Below the pieces are notes generated by a model. It made no database searches, was not told where the DNA came from, and saw only the letters and a list, made by a program, of their open reading frames with translations. This document shows, one piece after another, positions 13,912 through 22,889 of a DNA stretch of 64,000 nucleotides. Position 1 is the first letter of the stretch, and the number at the start of each line of letters is the position of its first letter. Made by a program: the position numbers and the translations under genes. This stretch comes from Kitasatospora atroaurantiaca (GTDB taxonomy: Bacteria; Actinomycetota; Actinomycetes; Streptomycetales; Streptomycetaceae). The DNA is taken from assembly GCF_007828955.1 (NCBI RefSeq), contig NZ_VIVR01000001.1:4712001-4776000 (forward strand), in the 5' to 3' direction.

Positions 13912-15654
13912 ATGCGCGCCAACCAGGTCACCGCCGCGGCCCTCGCACTGCTCCTCACCACCGCACTGGCCGGCTGCTCCGACGACTCCGGCTCCGCCGC
14001 CACCGCCTACGACGTCACCGCCGCGAACCGCGCGGACGTCCGCGACGGCGGCACCCTGCGCTGGGCCGTGGACGCCGTCCCGGCCACCCTCAACGTCTTC
14101 CAGCCCGAGGCCACCGACGACTCGGGCCTGCTCGCCCGCGCCCTGCTGCCCAGCCTCTTCCGGCTGGACGGACACGCCCGGCCCGACGCCGACCCGGACT
14201 ACCTGGTCGAGGCGGAGTCCACCCCGGCGGGCCAGACCCCGCAGACCGTCACCTACCGGCTCAATCCCAAGGCCGTCTGGAGCGACGGCACCCCGATCTC
14301 GGCCGCCGACTTCACCGCCCAGTGGCACGCCCTCTCCGGCGCCGACCCGGCGTACCACAGTGATCACCCGGCCGGTTATGCGGCGATCACCGCCGTCGCC
14401 CAGGGCGCCGACGCCCACGAGGTCAAGGTGACCTTCAAGCAGGCGTACGCGCCCTGGCGGTCCCTGTTCAGCCCGCTCTACCCGGCGGCCGCGACCAGCA
14501 CCCCGGCCGCCTTCAACCAGCCGCTCGCCGACTCCTTCCGCACCTCGGCGGGCCCCTTCACGATCCGCGAGTACGACCGCACGGGCGGAAAGGCGACCCT
14601 GGCCCGCAACCCCCGATGGTGGGGCGACGCCCCGAAGGCCGAGGCGATCGACTTCCTGGCCACCCCGGCCGCCAACCGCCTGGACGCGCTGGACCAGGGC
14701 AAGCTGGACGTCGCCGCGCTCACCACCTCGGTCGACCGCGCAGCCCCCGGTGGCGTGGTGGCCGCCGCTCCGCCGGACGCCGCCGCGATGGTCGAGGCCT
14801 CCGTGCACGCCCTCAAGCGCGCCGAGTCCCTGCCCGGCCTCACCCTGCACCGCGCCGCCGCCCCGGCCTTCACCCAGCTCACGCTGAACGCCACCAGGGG
14901 CCCGCTCACCGATCTCGCCGTCCGCCGGGCCGTCGCCCGCGCCGTCGACCGGCAGCGGATCGCCACCGCGGCCCTCTCCCCGCTGGGCCTGAGCGCCGTT
15001 CCGCTCGGCAACCACCTGCTGATGACCGACCAGGAGGGCTACCAGGACAACAGCGGGGCGGTCGGCGGGGAGGCCGCGGGCAAGATGCTGGACGAGGCCG
15101 GCTGGAAGGCGGGCGCCGCCGCCCGCACCAAGGACGGCAAGGACCTCAGCCTCGCCCTGCTCATCCCCGACGGCTCCGCCACCGCCCGCCGTACCGCCGA
15201 CGCCCTGACCGCCAACCTGGCCGAGGCCGGCATCACCGTCCACTCGCAGCCGGTCGCCGTCGGCAGCTTCGTCAAGGACCACCTGGCGACCGGGGACTAC
15301 GACCTCGCCCTGTTCTCCTGGCCCGCCACCGGCTACCCCGCCGGCGACGAGCGCGCCCTCTACGCCAAGCCCCAGCCGGGGCCGGACGGCCTCCCCGTGA
15401 TCGGCCGCAACTACGCCCGTACCGGCACCGAGGAGATCGACCACCTCTTCGACCGGGCCGCCGCCGAGCTCGACCCCGCCGCCCAGCACAGGCTCCTCCA
15501 GCAGGCCGACGCCCGGATCTGGCAGCTCGCCCACTCCGTCCCGCTCTTCCAGCGCCCCGACCTGGTCGCCGTCCGCAACAACGTGGCTGGCGCGGGCGCC
15601 TACGGCTTCACCTCCCCGCGTTTCCAGGACCTGGGCTTCCGCAAGGGCGCTTGA
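13912..15654 (+). CDS. Orphan peptide ABC transporter substrate-binding lipoprotein (family 5) A
   Basis: A 580-aa extracytoplasmic binding protein of the SBP_bac_5 (OppA/DppA) family. The N-terminus is a lipoprotein signal with lipobox L-A-G-C (TTALAGCSDD; Cys ~23). Family landmarks include GGTLRWAVDAVPATLNVFQ, PKAVWSDGTPISAADFTAQW, the PFTIREYDR strand and the ARAVDRQRIATAALSPLG helix. No permease or ATPase gene is adjacent, so it must either feed one of the three Opp complexes downstream or act as a sensor. It is clearly paralogous to the orphan at 36796-38505 (shared LNPKAxWSDGxPI and a DLGFRK/NIGFLK end). ATG 13912 follows GGGAGGGCG. Confidence 0.88.
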   Translation: MRANQVTAAALALLLTTALAGCSDDSGSAATAYDVTAANRADVRDGGTLRWAVDAVPATLNVFQPEATDDSGLLARALLPSLFRLDGHARPDADPDYLVEAESTPAGQTPQTVTYRLNPKAVWSDGTPISAADFTAQWHALSGADPAYHSDHPAGYAAITAVAQGADAHEVKVTFKQAYAPWRSLFSPLYPAAATSTPAAFNQPLADSFRTSAGPFTIREYDRTGGKATLARNPRWWGDAPKAEAIDFLATPAANRLDALDQGKLDVAALTTSVDRAAPGGVVAAAPPDAAAMVEASVHALKRAESLPGLTLHRAAAPAFTQLTLNATRGPLTDLAVRRAVARAVDRQRIATAALSPLGLSAVPLGNHLLMTDQEGYQDNSGAVGGEAAGKMLDEAGWKAGAAARTKDGKDLSLALLIPDGSATARRTADALTANLAEAGITVHSQPVAVGSFVKDHLATGDYDLALFSWPATGYPAGDERALYAKPQPGPDGLPVIGRNYARTGTEEIDHLFDRAAAELDPAAQHRLLQQADARIWQLAHSVPLFQRPDLVAVRNNVAGAGAYGFTSPRFQDLGFRKGA

Positions 15655-15800
15655 GCCGATTCGTCCGCCGTCGACCGGCTCTGAGCGGTTTCCGAGCAGC
15701 ATCGGGCACGGCCGGGAATTGTGATCTTGGGCCCACTGTCCTGCCCGGAGCTGCCCGTTTCTGCTTCGTTGGGTGGTTCCACGTACCATAGGAGGAAGCC

Positions 15801-15833
15801 GTGGCATGTCGTGCCCGGCGGGTGGACCGGTAG
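15801..15833 (+). CDS. Possible 10-codon leader ORF upstream of typA
   Basis: A GTG-initiated ORF (V-A-C-R-A-R-R-V-D-R, stop TAG) sits 5 nt after a perfect GGAGG (15791-15795), a better ribosome site than that of typA itself. It ends 97 bp before typA. It may be a translated leader or just a chance ORF. Confidence 0.3.
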   Translation: MACRARRVDR

Positions 15834-15930
15834 TAGCAGGCGGAACGGGCGGCGGCGATCAAAAGGGATCGCAAGTCGGCGTCACGCAGCCGGGCGCCGC
15901 AACCCACGAATCCGGGAGAATCCGCTCCGC

Positions 15931-17799
15931 ATGCCCACGCGCAATGACATCCGTAACGTTGCCATCGTCGCCCACGTCGACCACGGCAAGACCACCCTGG
16001 TCGACGCCATGCTGAAGCAGGCCGGCGCTTTCGCGGCCCACCAGCACCTCGACGACCGGATGATGGACTCCAACGACCTGGAGCGCGAGAAGGGCATCAC
16101 CATTCTCGCGAAGAACACCGCCGTCAAGTACCACCCCAAGGAGGGTGGCGCCCCGATCACGATCAACATCATCGACACCCCGGGCCACGCCGACTTCGGT
16201 GGCGAGGTCGAGCGCGGTCTCTCGATGGTGGACGCGGTCGTTCTGCTGGTCGACGCCTCCGAGGGCCCGCTGCCGCAGACCCGCTTCGTGCTCCGCAAGG
16301 CGCTGACCGCCAAGCTGCCGGTCATCCTCTGCATCAACAAGACCGACCGTCCGGACTCCCGGATCGACGAGGTCATCAACGAGACCTACGACCTCTTCCT
16401 GGACCTCGACGCCACCGAGGAGCAGATCGAGTTCCCGATCGTCTACGCCTGTGCGCGGGACGGCGTCGCCTCGATGACCAAGCCGGAGGACGGCACCGTG
16501 CCGGCCGACAGCGACTCGCTGGAGCCGTTCTTCTCCACCATCCTGGAGCACGTCCCGGCCCCGACGTTCGACGAGAACGCCCCGCTCCAGGCGCACGTCA
16601 CCAACCTGGACGCCGACAACTTCCTCGGCCGTATCGCGCTCTGCCGTGTCGAGCAGGGCGAGCTGCGCAAGGGCCAGCAGGTCGCGTGGATGAAGCGCGA
16701 CGGCTCGGTCCAGCAGGTCAAGATCACCGAGCTGCTGATGACCGAGGCGCTCACCCGCAAGCCGGCCGAGGTGGCCGGTCCCGGCGACATCTGCGCCGTC
16801 GCGGGTATCCCGGACATCATGATCGGCGAGACCCTGGCTGACCTGGAGAACCCGGTCGCCCTGCCGCTGATCACGGTGGACGAGCCGGCCATCTCGATGG
16901 TCATCGGTACCAACACCTCGCCGCTGGTCGGCAAGGGCGGCAAGGGCCACAAGGTCACCGCCCGCATGGTGAAGGACCGCCTGGACCGCGAGCTGATCGG
17001 TAACGTCTCGCTCCGCGTGCTGCCGACCGAGCGTCCCGACGCCTGGGAGGTCCAGGGCCGTGGCGAGCTGGCGCTGGCCATCCTGGTCGAGACCATGCGC
17101 CGCGAGCTCTTCGAGCTGACCGTCGGCAAGCCGCAGGTCGTCACCAAGGTCATCAACGGCAAGGTCCACGAGCCGGTCGAGCGGATGACCATCGACAGCC
17201 CCGAGGAGTACCTCGGCGCGATCACCCAGCTGATGGCGACCCGTAAGGGCCGCATGGAGACCATGACGAACCACGGCTCCGGCTGGGTCCGCATGGAGTT
17301 CATCGTGCCGTCGCGTGGCCTGATCGGCTTCCGTACCCAGTTCCTGACCGACACCCGTGGCACGGGCATCGCGCACAGCATCTTCGAGGGCCACGAGCCG
17401 TGGTTCGGCGAGCTGCGGATGCGCAACAACGGTTCGCTGGTGGCGGACCGCGCGGGCGTCGTGACGCCGTTCGCGATGATGGGCATCCAGGAGCGCGGCA
17501 CGCTCTTCGTCGAGCCCACCACCGAGGTGTACGAGGGCATGATCGTCGGCGAGAACTCTCGCCAGGACGACATGGACATCAACATCACCAAGGAGAAGAA
17601 GCTCACCAACATGCGTGCCGCTTCCTCCGACACCACCGAGAACCTGGTGCCGCCGCGCAAGCTCTCGCTGGAGCAGTCCCTCGAGTTCTGCCGCGAGGAC
17701 GAGTGCATCGAGGTGACCCCGGAGACCGTGCGCATCCGCAAGGTCGTCCTGGACCAGAAGGAGCGCGGCCGTACGGCTTCGCGCGCCAAGAAGAACTGA
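15931..17799 (+). CDS. typA: Translational GTPase TypA/BipA
   Basis: A 622-aa ribosome-associated GTPase that assists ribosome assembly and stress-dependent translation. Domains: GTPase with G1 AHVDHGKTTLVDAMLKQAG (~residues 13-31), G2 region EREKGITILAKNTAV, G3 DTPGHADFGGEVER and G4 NKTDRPDSR. It then has an EF-Tu-like domain 2 (~210-300), EF-G-like domains III and V, and the BipA-specific C-terminal domain with RMEFIVPSRGLIGFRT and MRAASSDTTENLVPP. ATG 15931 was chosen because it opens exactly at the G domain; GGGAG lies ~11 nt upstream. Length is typical. It interrupts the peptide-transport array but shows no functional link to it. Confidence 0.97.
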   Translation: MPTRNDIRNVAIVAHVDHGKTTLVDAMLKQAGAFAAHQHLDDRMMDSNDLEREKGITILAKNTAVKYHPKEGGAPITINIIDTPGHADFGGEVERGLSMVDAVVLLVDASEGPLPQTRFVLRKALTAKLPVILCINKTDRPDSRIDEVINETYDLFLDLDATEEQIEFPIVYACARDGVASMTKPEDGTVPADSDSLEPFFSTILEHVPAPTFDENAPLQAHVTNLDADNFLGRIALCRVEQGELRKGQQVAWMKRDGSVQQVKITELLMTEALTRKPAEVAGPGDICAVAGIPDIMIGETLADLENPVALPLITVDEPAISMVIGTNTSPLVGKGGKGHKVTARMVKDRLDRELIGNVSLRVLPTERPDAWEVQGRGELALAILVETMRRELFELTVGKPQVVTKVINGKVHEPVERMTIDSPEEYLGAITQLMATRKGRMETMTNHGSGWVRMEFIVPSRGLIGFRTQFLTDTRGTGIAHSIFEGHEPWFGELRMRNNGSLVADRAGVVTPFAMMGIQERGTLFVEPTTEVYEGMIVGENSRQDDMDINITKEKKLTNMRAASSDTTENLVPPRKLSLEQSLEFCREDECIEVTPETVRIRKVVLDQKERGRTASRAKKN

Positions 17800-17811
17800 C
17801 CTGCACCAACG

Positions 17812-17850
17812 AAACCGGCCGGTGTCCTTCGGGACGCCGGCCGGTTTTTT
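17812..17850 (+). terminator. Rho-independent terminator of typA
   Basis: A 16-bp stem (17812-17827 with 17832-17847; one G-T pair) capped by a TTCG tetraloop and followed by a T-run to 17850. This is the best intrinsic terminator in the window, 13 bp after the stop codon. Confidence 0.9.
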
Positions 17851-18201
17851 GATCACTCTTCGCTGTCGACGCGCGTAGCTTGTTTCAGTGGCCGATGTTC
17901 GGTTATCGGACGTGATGACCCGTCATTCATGCCAAGTGTCCGTTTCATACCTGTCTGGGTATGTCTGCTATGTCCGATTCTCGACGTCAAGATGTCTTTC
18001 ATGTGACCAAATTGAGATCGGTAATGGTCGGGTTCGTGTCCCAGAGTGACCGATAGTGGGTGAAGTCGAGCTCGGGTCCAGGGTTACGCGCAGGGGTGCG
18101 CGCCGAACCTCGAGCGAGGAAGCACCGCCCGTTCCGGCACGGATTGCCGGACATTCTCCGCGGTGCTCTCCACGTGAACCGTTGATTCAGGAGGCATCCC
18201 C
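17851..18201 (+). promoter_or_regulatory. Regulatory region of peptide transporter operon 1
   Basis: A 350-bp AT-richer gene-free region. It carries an imperfect palindrome TGTTCGGTTATCGGACG (17896-17912) and two further half-sites, TGTCCGTT (17937-17944) and TGTCCGAT (17971-17978). The same half-site is found three times upstream of the third operon. Between them CATACC (17946-17951) and GGTATG (17958-17963) form another inverted repeat. Several TATGTC-type -10 candidates exist, but none with a convincing -35. The SBP gene start at 18202 has AGGAGG 9 nt upstream. Confidence 0.5.
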
Positions 18202-19833
18202 ATGCGCGGTGCTAGCCAGGCCAAGTGGGTCGTCGCAGCTGTTGCTGTCGCCCTCGCCGCAACTGCTTGTGGCAGCGGCGGATCTTCGAGCAGCAGCTCG
18301 GACAGCGCTGTGAACGCCCAGGGCGTGTTCAGCTACCAGAGCGCGGAGCCGCAGAACCCGCTGCAGCCGGCCAACGCCATGGAGAACCAGGGCGGCCGCA
18401 TCATCAAGCAGCTCTTCAAGGGCCTGGTCGACTACGACCCCGCCAATGGCAAGCTGCGCAACCAGGTCGCCGAGAAGATCGAGACGACCGACGCCAAGAA
18501 CTACACCGTCACGCTGAAGGCCGGCTGGACCTTCCACGACGGCACTCCGGTCAACGCCCAGTCCTTCGTGGACAGCTGGAACTGGTCGGCCAACACCAAG
18601 AACGGTCAGATCAACTCCGACTGGTTCTCGGACATCGCCGGCTACGACGCCGTCCACCCGGAGAAGGGCGACCCGACCGCCGACAAGATGTCCGGTCTGA
18701 AGGTCGTCGACGACACCCACTTCACCATCGAGCTGACCGGCCCGGTCTCGTACTTCCAGTACAAGCTCGGCTACACCGCCTTCTCGCCGCTGCCGAAGGC
18801 CTTCTTCACCGACCCGGCCAAGTACGGCCAGTCGCCGATCGGCAACGGCCCCTACAAGTTCGTCTCGTGGGAGCACAACAAGGCGATCACCGTTGCCGCG
18901 TACGACAAGTACGCGGGCGTCGACAAGGCGAAGAACGGCGGCATCGTCTTCAAGAACTACACCCAGCCCGAGGCGGCCTACAAGGACCTGGTCTCGGACA
19001 ACCTGGACGTGCTGGACCAGGTCGACCCGAGCGACCTGGCCTCGTACAAGAACGACCTGGGCGACCGCGCCGTCGACCAGGCCCAGGGCGCCATCCAGAA
19101 CATCAGCTTCGCGCTGTACCAGGGTGACTGGAAGGGCCAGGACAAGGCGAAGGTCCGTCAGGGCCTGTCGATGGCGATCGACCGCGACACCATCACCAAG
19201 ACCGTGCTGAACGGCTCGCGTCAGCCCGCCGACAGCTGGGTCGCGCCGGGTGCCATGGGCTACAAGGCCGGCACCTGCGGCGAGTTCTGCAAGTTCGACC
19301 CGGCGAAGGCGAAGCAGCTGATCACCGAGGGCGGCGGCGTCCCCGGCAACAAGATCACCATCGTCTACAACTCCGACGGCGGCCACAAGGAGTGGGTGGA
19401 CGCGGTCTGCAACTCCATCCGCCAGTCCACCGGCGTGGAGTGCCTCGGCGACCCGAAGCCGGACTTCAAGACCTCGCGTGACCTGATCAAGAAGAAGCAG
19501 GTCAGCAGCATGATGCGGACCGGCTGGGTGCAGGACTACCCGCTGAACGCCAACTTCCTGCGCGACGTCTACGGCAGCGGTGCCGCGGCCAACGACGCCG
19601 GCTACTCCAGCCCGGAGTTCGACAAGTTCGCCGCCGAGGCGGACAAGGCGACCACCGTCGAGAAGACCGCCGAGCTGTACCAGCAGGCCGAGGCCCAGCT
19701 GGCCAAGGACATGCCGGCGATCCCGCTCTGGTACTACAAGACGACCTCCGGCTACTCGAACAACGTCCAGAACGTGAAGTTCGACTCCTTCGGTGACCCG
19801 GTGTTCAGCCAGGTCGAGGTCAAGCAGAAGTAA
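18202..19833 (+). CDS. Oligopeptide ABC transporter substrate-binding lipoprotein, operon 1
   Basis: A 543-aa SBP_bac_5 lipoprotein. The signal peptide ends in ALAATACGSGG (lipobox A-T-A-C, Cys ~23), followed by a Ser-rich linker. Mature features: SAEPQNPLQPANAMENQGG, LKAGWTFHDGTPVNAQSFVD, GNGPYKFVSWEHN and LSMAIDRDTITKTVLNG. Two cysteine pairs (CGEFC, and C in DAVCNSI with VECLG) could form disulfides. It opens operon SBP-B-C-D-F with a strong ribosome site. A hairpin follows the gene, presumably lowering permease/ATPase expression relative to the binding protein. It is related to the operon 2 protein (same PQNPLxPAN start and CGxxC motif). The bound peptide is unknown. Confidence 0.92.
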   Translation: MRGASQAKWVVAAVAVALAATACGSGGSSSSSSDSAVNAQGVFSYQSAEPQNPLQPANAMENQGGRIIKQLFKGLVDYDPANGKLRNQVAEKIETTDAKNYTVTLKAGWTFHDGTPVNAQSFVDSWNWSANTKNGQINSDWFSDIAGYDAVHPEKGDPTADKMSGLKVVDDTHFTIELTGPVSYFQYKLGYTAFSPLPKAFFTDPAKYGQSPIGNGPYKFVSWEHNKAITVAAYDKYAGVDKAKNGGIVFKNYTQPEAAYKDLVSDNLDVLDQVDPSDLASYKNDLGDRAVDQAQGAIQNISFALYQGDWKGQDKAKVRQGLSMAIDRDTITKTVLNGSRQPADSWVAPGAMGYKAGTCGEFCKFDPAKAKQLITEGGGVPGNKITIVYNSDGGHKEWVDAVCNSIRQSTGVECLGDPKPDFKTSRDLIKKKQVSSMMRTGWVQDYPLNANFLRDVYGSGAAANDAGYSSPEFDKFAAEADKATTVEKTAELYQQAEAQLAKDMPAIPLWYYKTTSGYSNNVQNVKFDSFGDPVFSQVEVKQK

Positions 19834-19860
19834 TCAGGTCGGCACCGCACGGCTTGAACC

Positions 19861-19916
19861 GACACGGCCGGTGCCCGCTCCCACCCCACAAGGGTGGACC
19901 GGCACCGGCCGTTGTC
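19861..19916 (+). terminator. Intercistronic hairpin between SBP and permease genes, operon 1
   Basis: GACACGGCCGGTGCC (19861-19875) pairs with GGCACCGGCCGTTGTC (19901-19916) with one bulge; a second small stem CCACCCC/GGGTGG lies inside. There is no T-run. It probably stabilises the SBP message or attenuates read-through. Confidence 0.65.
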
Positions 19917-19973
19917 ACGCCGAGTACCTCTGGATCGGGATGATGGCCCGCCAGAGCATTGGATGGAGGCACG

Positions 19974-20900
19974 ATGGGGCGCTATGTCGCGAGGCGACTG
20001 CTCCAAATGATCCCGGTGTTCCTGGGCACCGTCACCCTGATCTTCTTCATGGTGCATGTTCTGCCGGGTGACCCGGTCGCTGCGATGTGGGGCGACAAGG
20101 CGGTGGACCCGGCCCAGCTCGCCGCGTTCAAGCACGCGCGAGGGCTCGACCAACCGCTGTTCCAGCAGTACCTGGACTACATGGGCAAGCTGCTCACCGG
20201 TGACTTCGGCGTCGCGATGGACGGCCGCAAGGTGAGCGACAAGATCGCCGCAGCCATGCCGGTGACGATCCGGCTGGCCCTGCTGGCCTTCGCCATCGAG
20301 CTGGTGCTCGGCGTGACGATCGGTCTGTTCGCCGGCCTGCGCCGCGGCAAGGCCTTCGACAAGAGCACCCTGGTCCTCACGCTGCTGCTGATCTCCATCC
20401 CCGTTCCGGTGCTGGGCTTCATCTTCCAGAACATCTTCGCCACGCAGCTGAAGTGGGTCACCCCGACCGTCCAGGACTCCATGAACATGGGGCAGTTGGT
20501 GCTCCCGGCCATCGTGCTCGGCTCGCTCTCGCTGGCGTACGTCGCCCGGCTCACCCGGACCTCCATCGCGGAGAACATCAAGGCCGACTACATGCGCACG
20601 GCGGTGGCCAAGGGCCTGCCGAAGCGCAGGGTGATCGGCACCCACCTGCTCCGCAACTCGATGATCCCGGTGGTCACCTTCCTGGGCACCGACCTCGGCG
20701 CCCTGATGGGCGGCGCGATCGTCACCGAGGGCATCTTCAACGTCAAGGGCGTCGGCTTCGAGCTGTACCACGCGATCAACCTCAAGGAGGGCGCGACCGT
20801 CTCCGGTTTCGTCGTCGTCCTGGTGCTCGTCTACCTCGCCGCCAGCCTGATCGTCGACCTGCTCTACGCGGTCCTGGACCCGAGGATCCGGTATGCCTGA
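19974..20900 (+). CDS. Oligopeptide ABC transporter permease (DppB/OppB type), operon 1
   Basis: A 308-aa inner-membrane permease with six predicted membrane segments. The start MGRYVARRLLQMIPVFLGTVTLI is the conserved first helix of DppB/OppB. The EAA loop that docks the ATPase is in YMRTAVAKGLPKRRVIGTHL (~residues 204-223). It ends LLYAVLDPRIRYA, the family's typical C-terminus. ATG 19974 was chosen over the upstream in-frame ATG because GGAGG is 6 nt before it. It pairs with the DppC-type permease, overlapping its start by 8 bp. Confidence 0.93.
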   Translation: MGRYVARRLLQMIPVFLGTVTLIFFMVHVLPGDPVAAMWGDKAVDPAQLAAFKHARGLDQPLFQQYLDYMGKLLTGDFGVAMDGRKVSDKIAAAMPVTIRLALLAFAIELVLGVTIGLFAGLRRGKAFDKSTLVLTLLLISIPVPVLGFIFQNIFATQLKWVTPTVQDSMNMGQLVLPAIVLGSLSLAYVARLTRTSIAENIKADYMRTAVAKGLPKRRVIGTHLLRNSMIPVVTFLGTDLGALMGGAIVTEGIFNVKGVGFELYHAINLKEGATVSGFVVVLVLVYLAASLIVDLLYAVLDPRIRYA

Positions 20901-21822
20901 CCTGCTCGAGAAGACCAAGAGCGCGGACATTCCCGCGCAGACCGCCGAGAAGCCGGAGAAGGCGCGAAGCCTCGGCCTGGACGCCTGGCACGACCTGCGC
21001 CGCCGCCCGATCTTCATCCTGTCGGCGCTGATGATCCTGCTGCTGATCGCCTTCGCCATCGCCCCGAGCCTGTTCACCTCGGTGGACCCGCGGGCCGGCG
21101 ATCTGCGCCACCACTTCCTGAGCAAGCCGAACTACGGGCACTTCTTCCAGCCCGACTGGTTCGGCTACGACGGCCAGGGCCGCTCGATCTACGCCCGGAT
21201 GATCTACGGCGCCCGCGCCTCGGTGGTCGTCGGCATCTGCGTCACCGCGGGTGTCACCCTCCTCGGCGGCATCACCGGCATGCTGGCGGGTTACTTCGGC
21301 GGCTGGGTGGACACCCTGATCTCCCGGGTCACCGACATCTTCTTCGGTATCCCGCTGCTGCTGGGCGCCCTGGTGGTGCTCAACGCCTTCACCTCGCGCA
21401 CCATCTGGAGCGTGGTCTTCGCCCTGGTCGCACTCGGCTGGACGCAGATGACCCGCGTGATGCGCGGTTCGGTGATCACCGTGAAGCAGGCCGACTACGT
21501 CACCGCCGCCAAGGCGCTGGGTGCGGGCACCGGCCGGATCCTGTTCAAGCACATCCTGCCGAACGCGATCGCCCCGGTGATCGTGGTCGCCACCATCGCG
21601 CTCGGCGGCTACATCGCCACCGAGGCGACGCTGAGCTTCCTCGGCATCGGCCTGCAGGACCCGACCATCTCCTGGGGCATCGACATCAACTCGGCCCAGA
21701 AGGTCATCCGGACCGCCCCGTTCGCGCTGTTCTTCCCCGCAGGCATGCTGAGCATCACGGTGCTGGCGTTCATCATGCTCGGTGACGCGGTGCGCGACGC
21801 CCTCGACCCGAAGCTGCGCTGA
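20893..21822 (+). CDS. Oligopeptide ABC transporter permease (DppC/OppC type), operon 1
   Basis: A 309-aa permease with a ~45-residue cytoplasmic N-terminal extension, then WHDLRRRPIFILSALMILLL (first membrane helix). The periplasmic loop contains HFFQPDWFGYDGQGRSIYARM, normal for DppC. The EAA loop is YVTAAKALGAGTGRILFKHI (~residues 198-217). It ends LGDAVRDALDPKLR. The ATG overlaps the DppB stop codon, giving coupled translation and a 1:1 heterodimer. Confidence 0.93.
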   Translation: MPDLLEKTKSADIPAQTAEKPEKARSLGLDAWHDLRRRPIFILSALMILLLIAFAIAPSLFTSVDPRAGDLRHHFLSKPNYGHFFQPDWFGYDGQGRSIYARMIYGARASVVVGICVTAGVTLLGGITGMLAGYFGGWVDTLISRVTDIFFGIPLLLGALVVLNAFTSRTIWSVVFALVALGWTQMTRVMRGSVITVKQADYVTAAKALGAGTGRILFKHILPNAIAPVIVVATIALGGYIATEATLSFLGIGLQDPTISWGIDINSAQKVIRTAPFALFFPAGMLSITVLAFIMLGDAVRDALDPKLR

Positions 21823-21839
21823 GAGAGGCGGAGAACACC

Positions 21840-22889
21840 ATGACCACCGTCATTGAGAAGGCCGAGACGACCGATCGGCTCGTCCCCGGCACCCCGCTGC
21901 TCGAAGTCCGCGACCTGCACGTGGAGTTCAAGACCCGCGACGGCATCGCCAAGGCCGTCAACGGCGTGAACTACTCGGTCGCGGCGGGCGAGACGCTCGC
22001 AGTGCTCGGCGAGTCCGGGTCCGGCAAGTCCGTCACCGCGCAGACCATCATGGGCATCCTGGACATGCCCCCGGGGCGCATCACCTCGGGCGAGATCCTC
22101 TTCCGCGGCCAGGACATGCTCAAGATGTCCAACGAGGAGCGCCGGAAGATCCGCGGCCGCAAGATCGCGATGATCTTCCAGGACGCGCTGTCCTCGCTCA
22201 ACCCCGTGCTCAGCGTGGGCTACCAGCTCGGCGAGATGTTCCGGGTGCACCAGGGTGCCTCCCGCAAGGAGGCCAAGGCGAAGGCCATCGAGTTGATGGA
22301 CCGGGTGCGCATCCCTGCCGCGGCTCAGCGGGTGGGTGACTACCCGCACCAGTTCTCGGGCGGTATGCGTCAGCGCATCATGATCGCGATGGCGCTGGCC
22401 CTGGAGCCGGACCTGATCATCGCGGACGAGCCCACCACCGCCCTGGATGTCACCGTCCAGGCGCAGGTGATGGACCTGCTGGCCGAGCTCCAGGCCGAGT
22501 ACCACATGGGTCTGATCCTGATCACCCACGACCTCGGCGTGGTCGCCGACGTCGCGGACAAGATCGCGGTGATGTACGCCGGCCGGATCGTCGAGACCGC
22601 CCCCGTCCACGAGCTGTACGCCAACCCGGCGCACCCCTACACCAAGGGCCTGCTCCGCTCGATCCCGCGCCTGGACCAGAAGGGCGAAGAGCTCTACGCG
22701 ATCAAGGGCCTGCCGCCGAACCTGCTCAAGGTCCCGGCCGGCTGTGCGTTCAACCCGCGCTGCGAGGCGGCCACCGACCTCTGCCGCACCGAGATCCCCG
22801 CGCTGCACCAGGTCATGGACAAGGACGGTGCCGAGCTCGCCGGCCGCCGCAGCGCCTGCCACCTCTGGAAGGAGACCCTCCATGGCTGA
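21840..22889 (+). CDS. Oligopeptide ABC transporter ATP-binding protein (DppD/OppD type), operon 1
   Basis: A 349-aa ATPase with Walker [10 protein letters not shown] (~residues 57-65), Q-loop FQDALSSLNPV, signature FSGGMRQR, Walker [15 protein letters not shown] and H-loop ITHDLGVV. The C-terminal oligo_HPY region has CAFNPRC and GRRSACH cysteine motifs that often hold an iron-sulfur cluster in Dpp/Opp ATPases. It begins 17 bp after the DppC stop and overlaps the next ATPase gene by 8 bp. The middle of the gene (22261-22620) is almost identical to the operon 2 homologue although flanks differ, indicating recombination between copies. Confidence 0.94.
   Translation: MTTVIEKAETTDRLVPGTPLLEVRDLHVEFKTRDGIAKAVNGVNYSVAAGETLAVLGESGSGKSVTAQTIMGILDMPPGRITSGEILFRGQDMLKMSNEERRKIRGRKIAMIFQDALSSLNPVLSVGYQLGEMFRVHQGASRKEAKAKAIELMDRVRIPAAAQRVGDYPHQFSGGMRQRIMIAMALALEPDLIIADEPTTALDVTVQAQVMDLLAELQAEYHMGLILITHDLGVVADVADKIAVMYAGRIVETAPVHELYANPAHPYTKGLLRSIPRLDQKGEELYAIKGLPPNLLKVPAGCAFNPRCEAATDLCRTEIPALHQVMDKDGAELAGRRSACHLWKETLHG

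Noticed and set aside
13858-15807. A 649-codon frame on the - strand opposite the orphan SBP gene
   Set aside because: Low-complexity Gly/Val/Arg sequence with no signal peptide or motif; the + strand clearly encodes an SBP_bac_5 lipoprotein.
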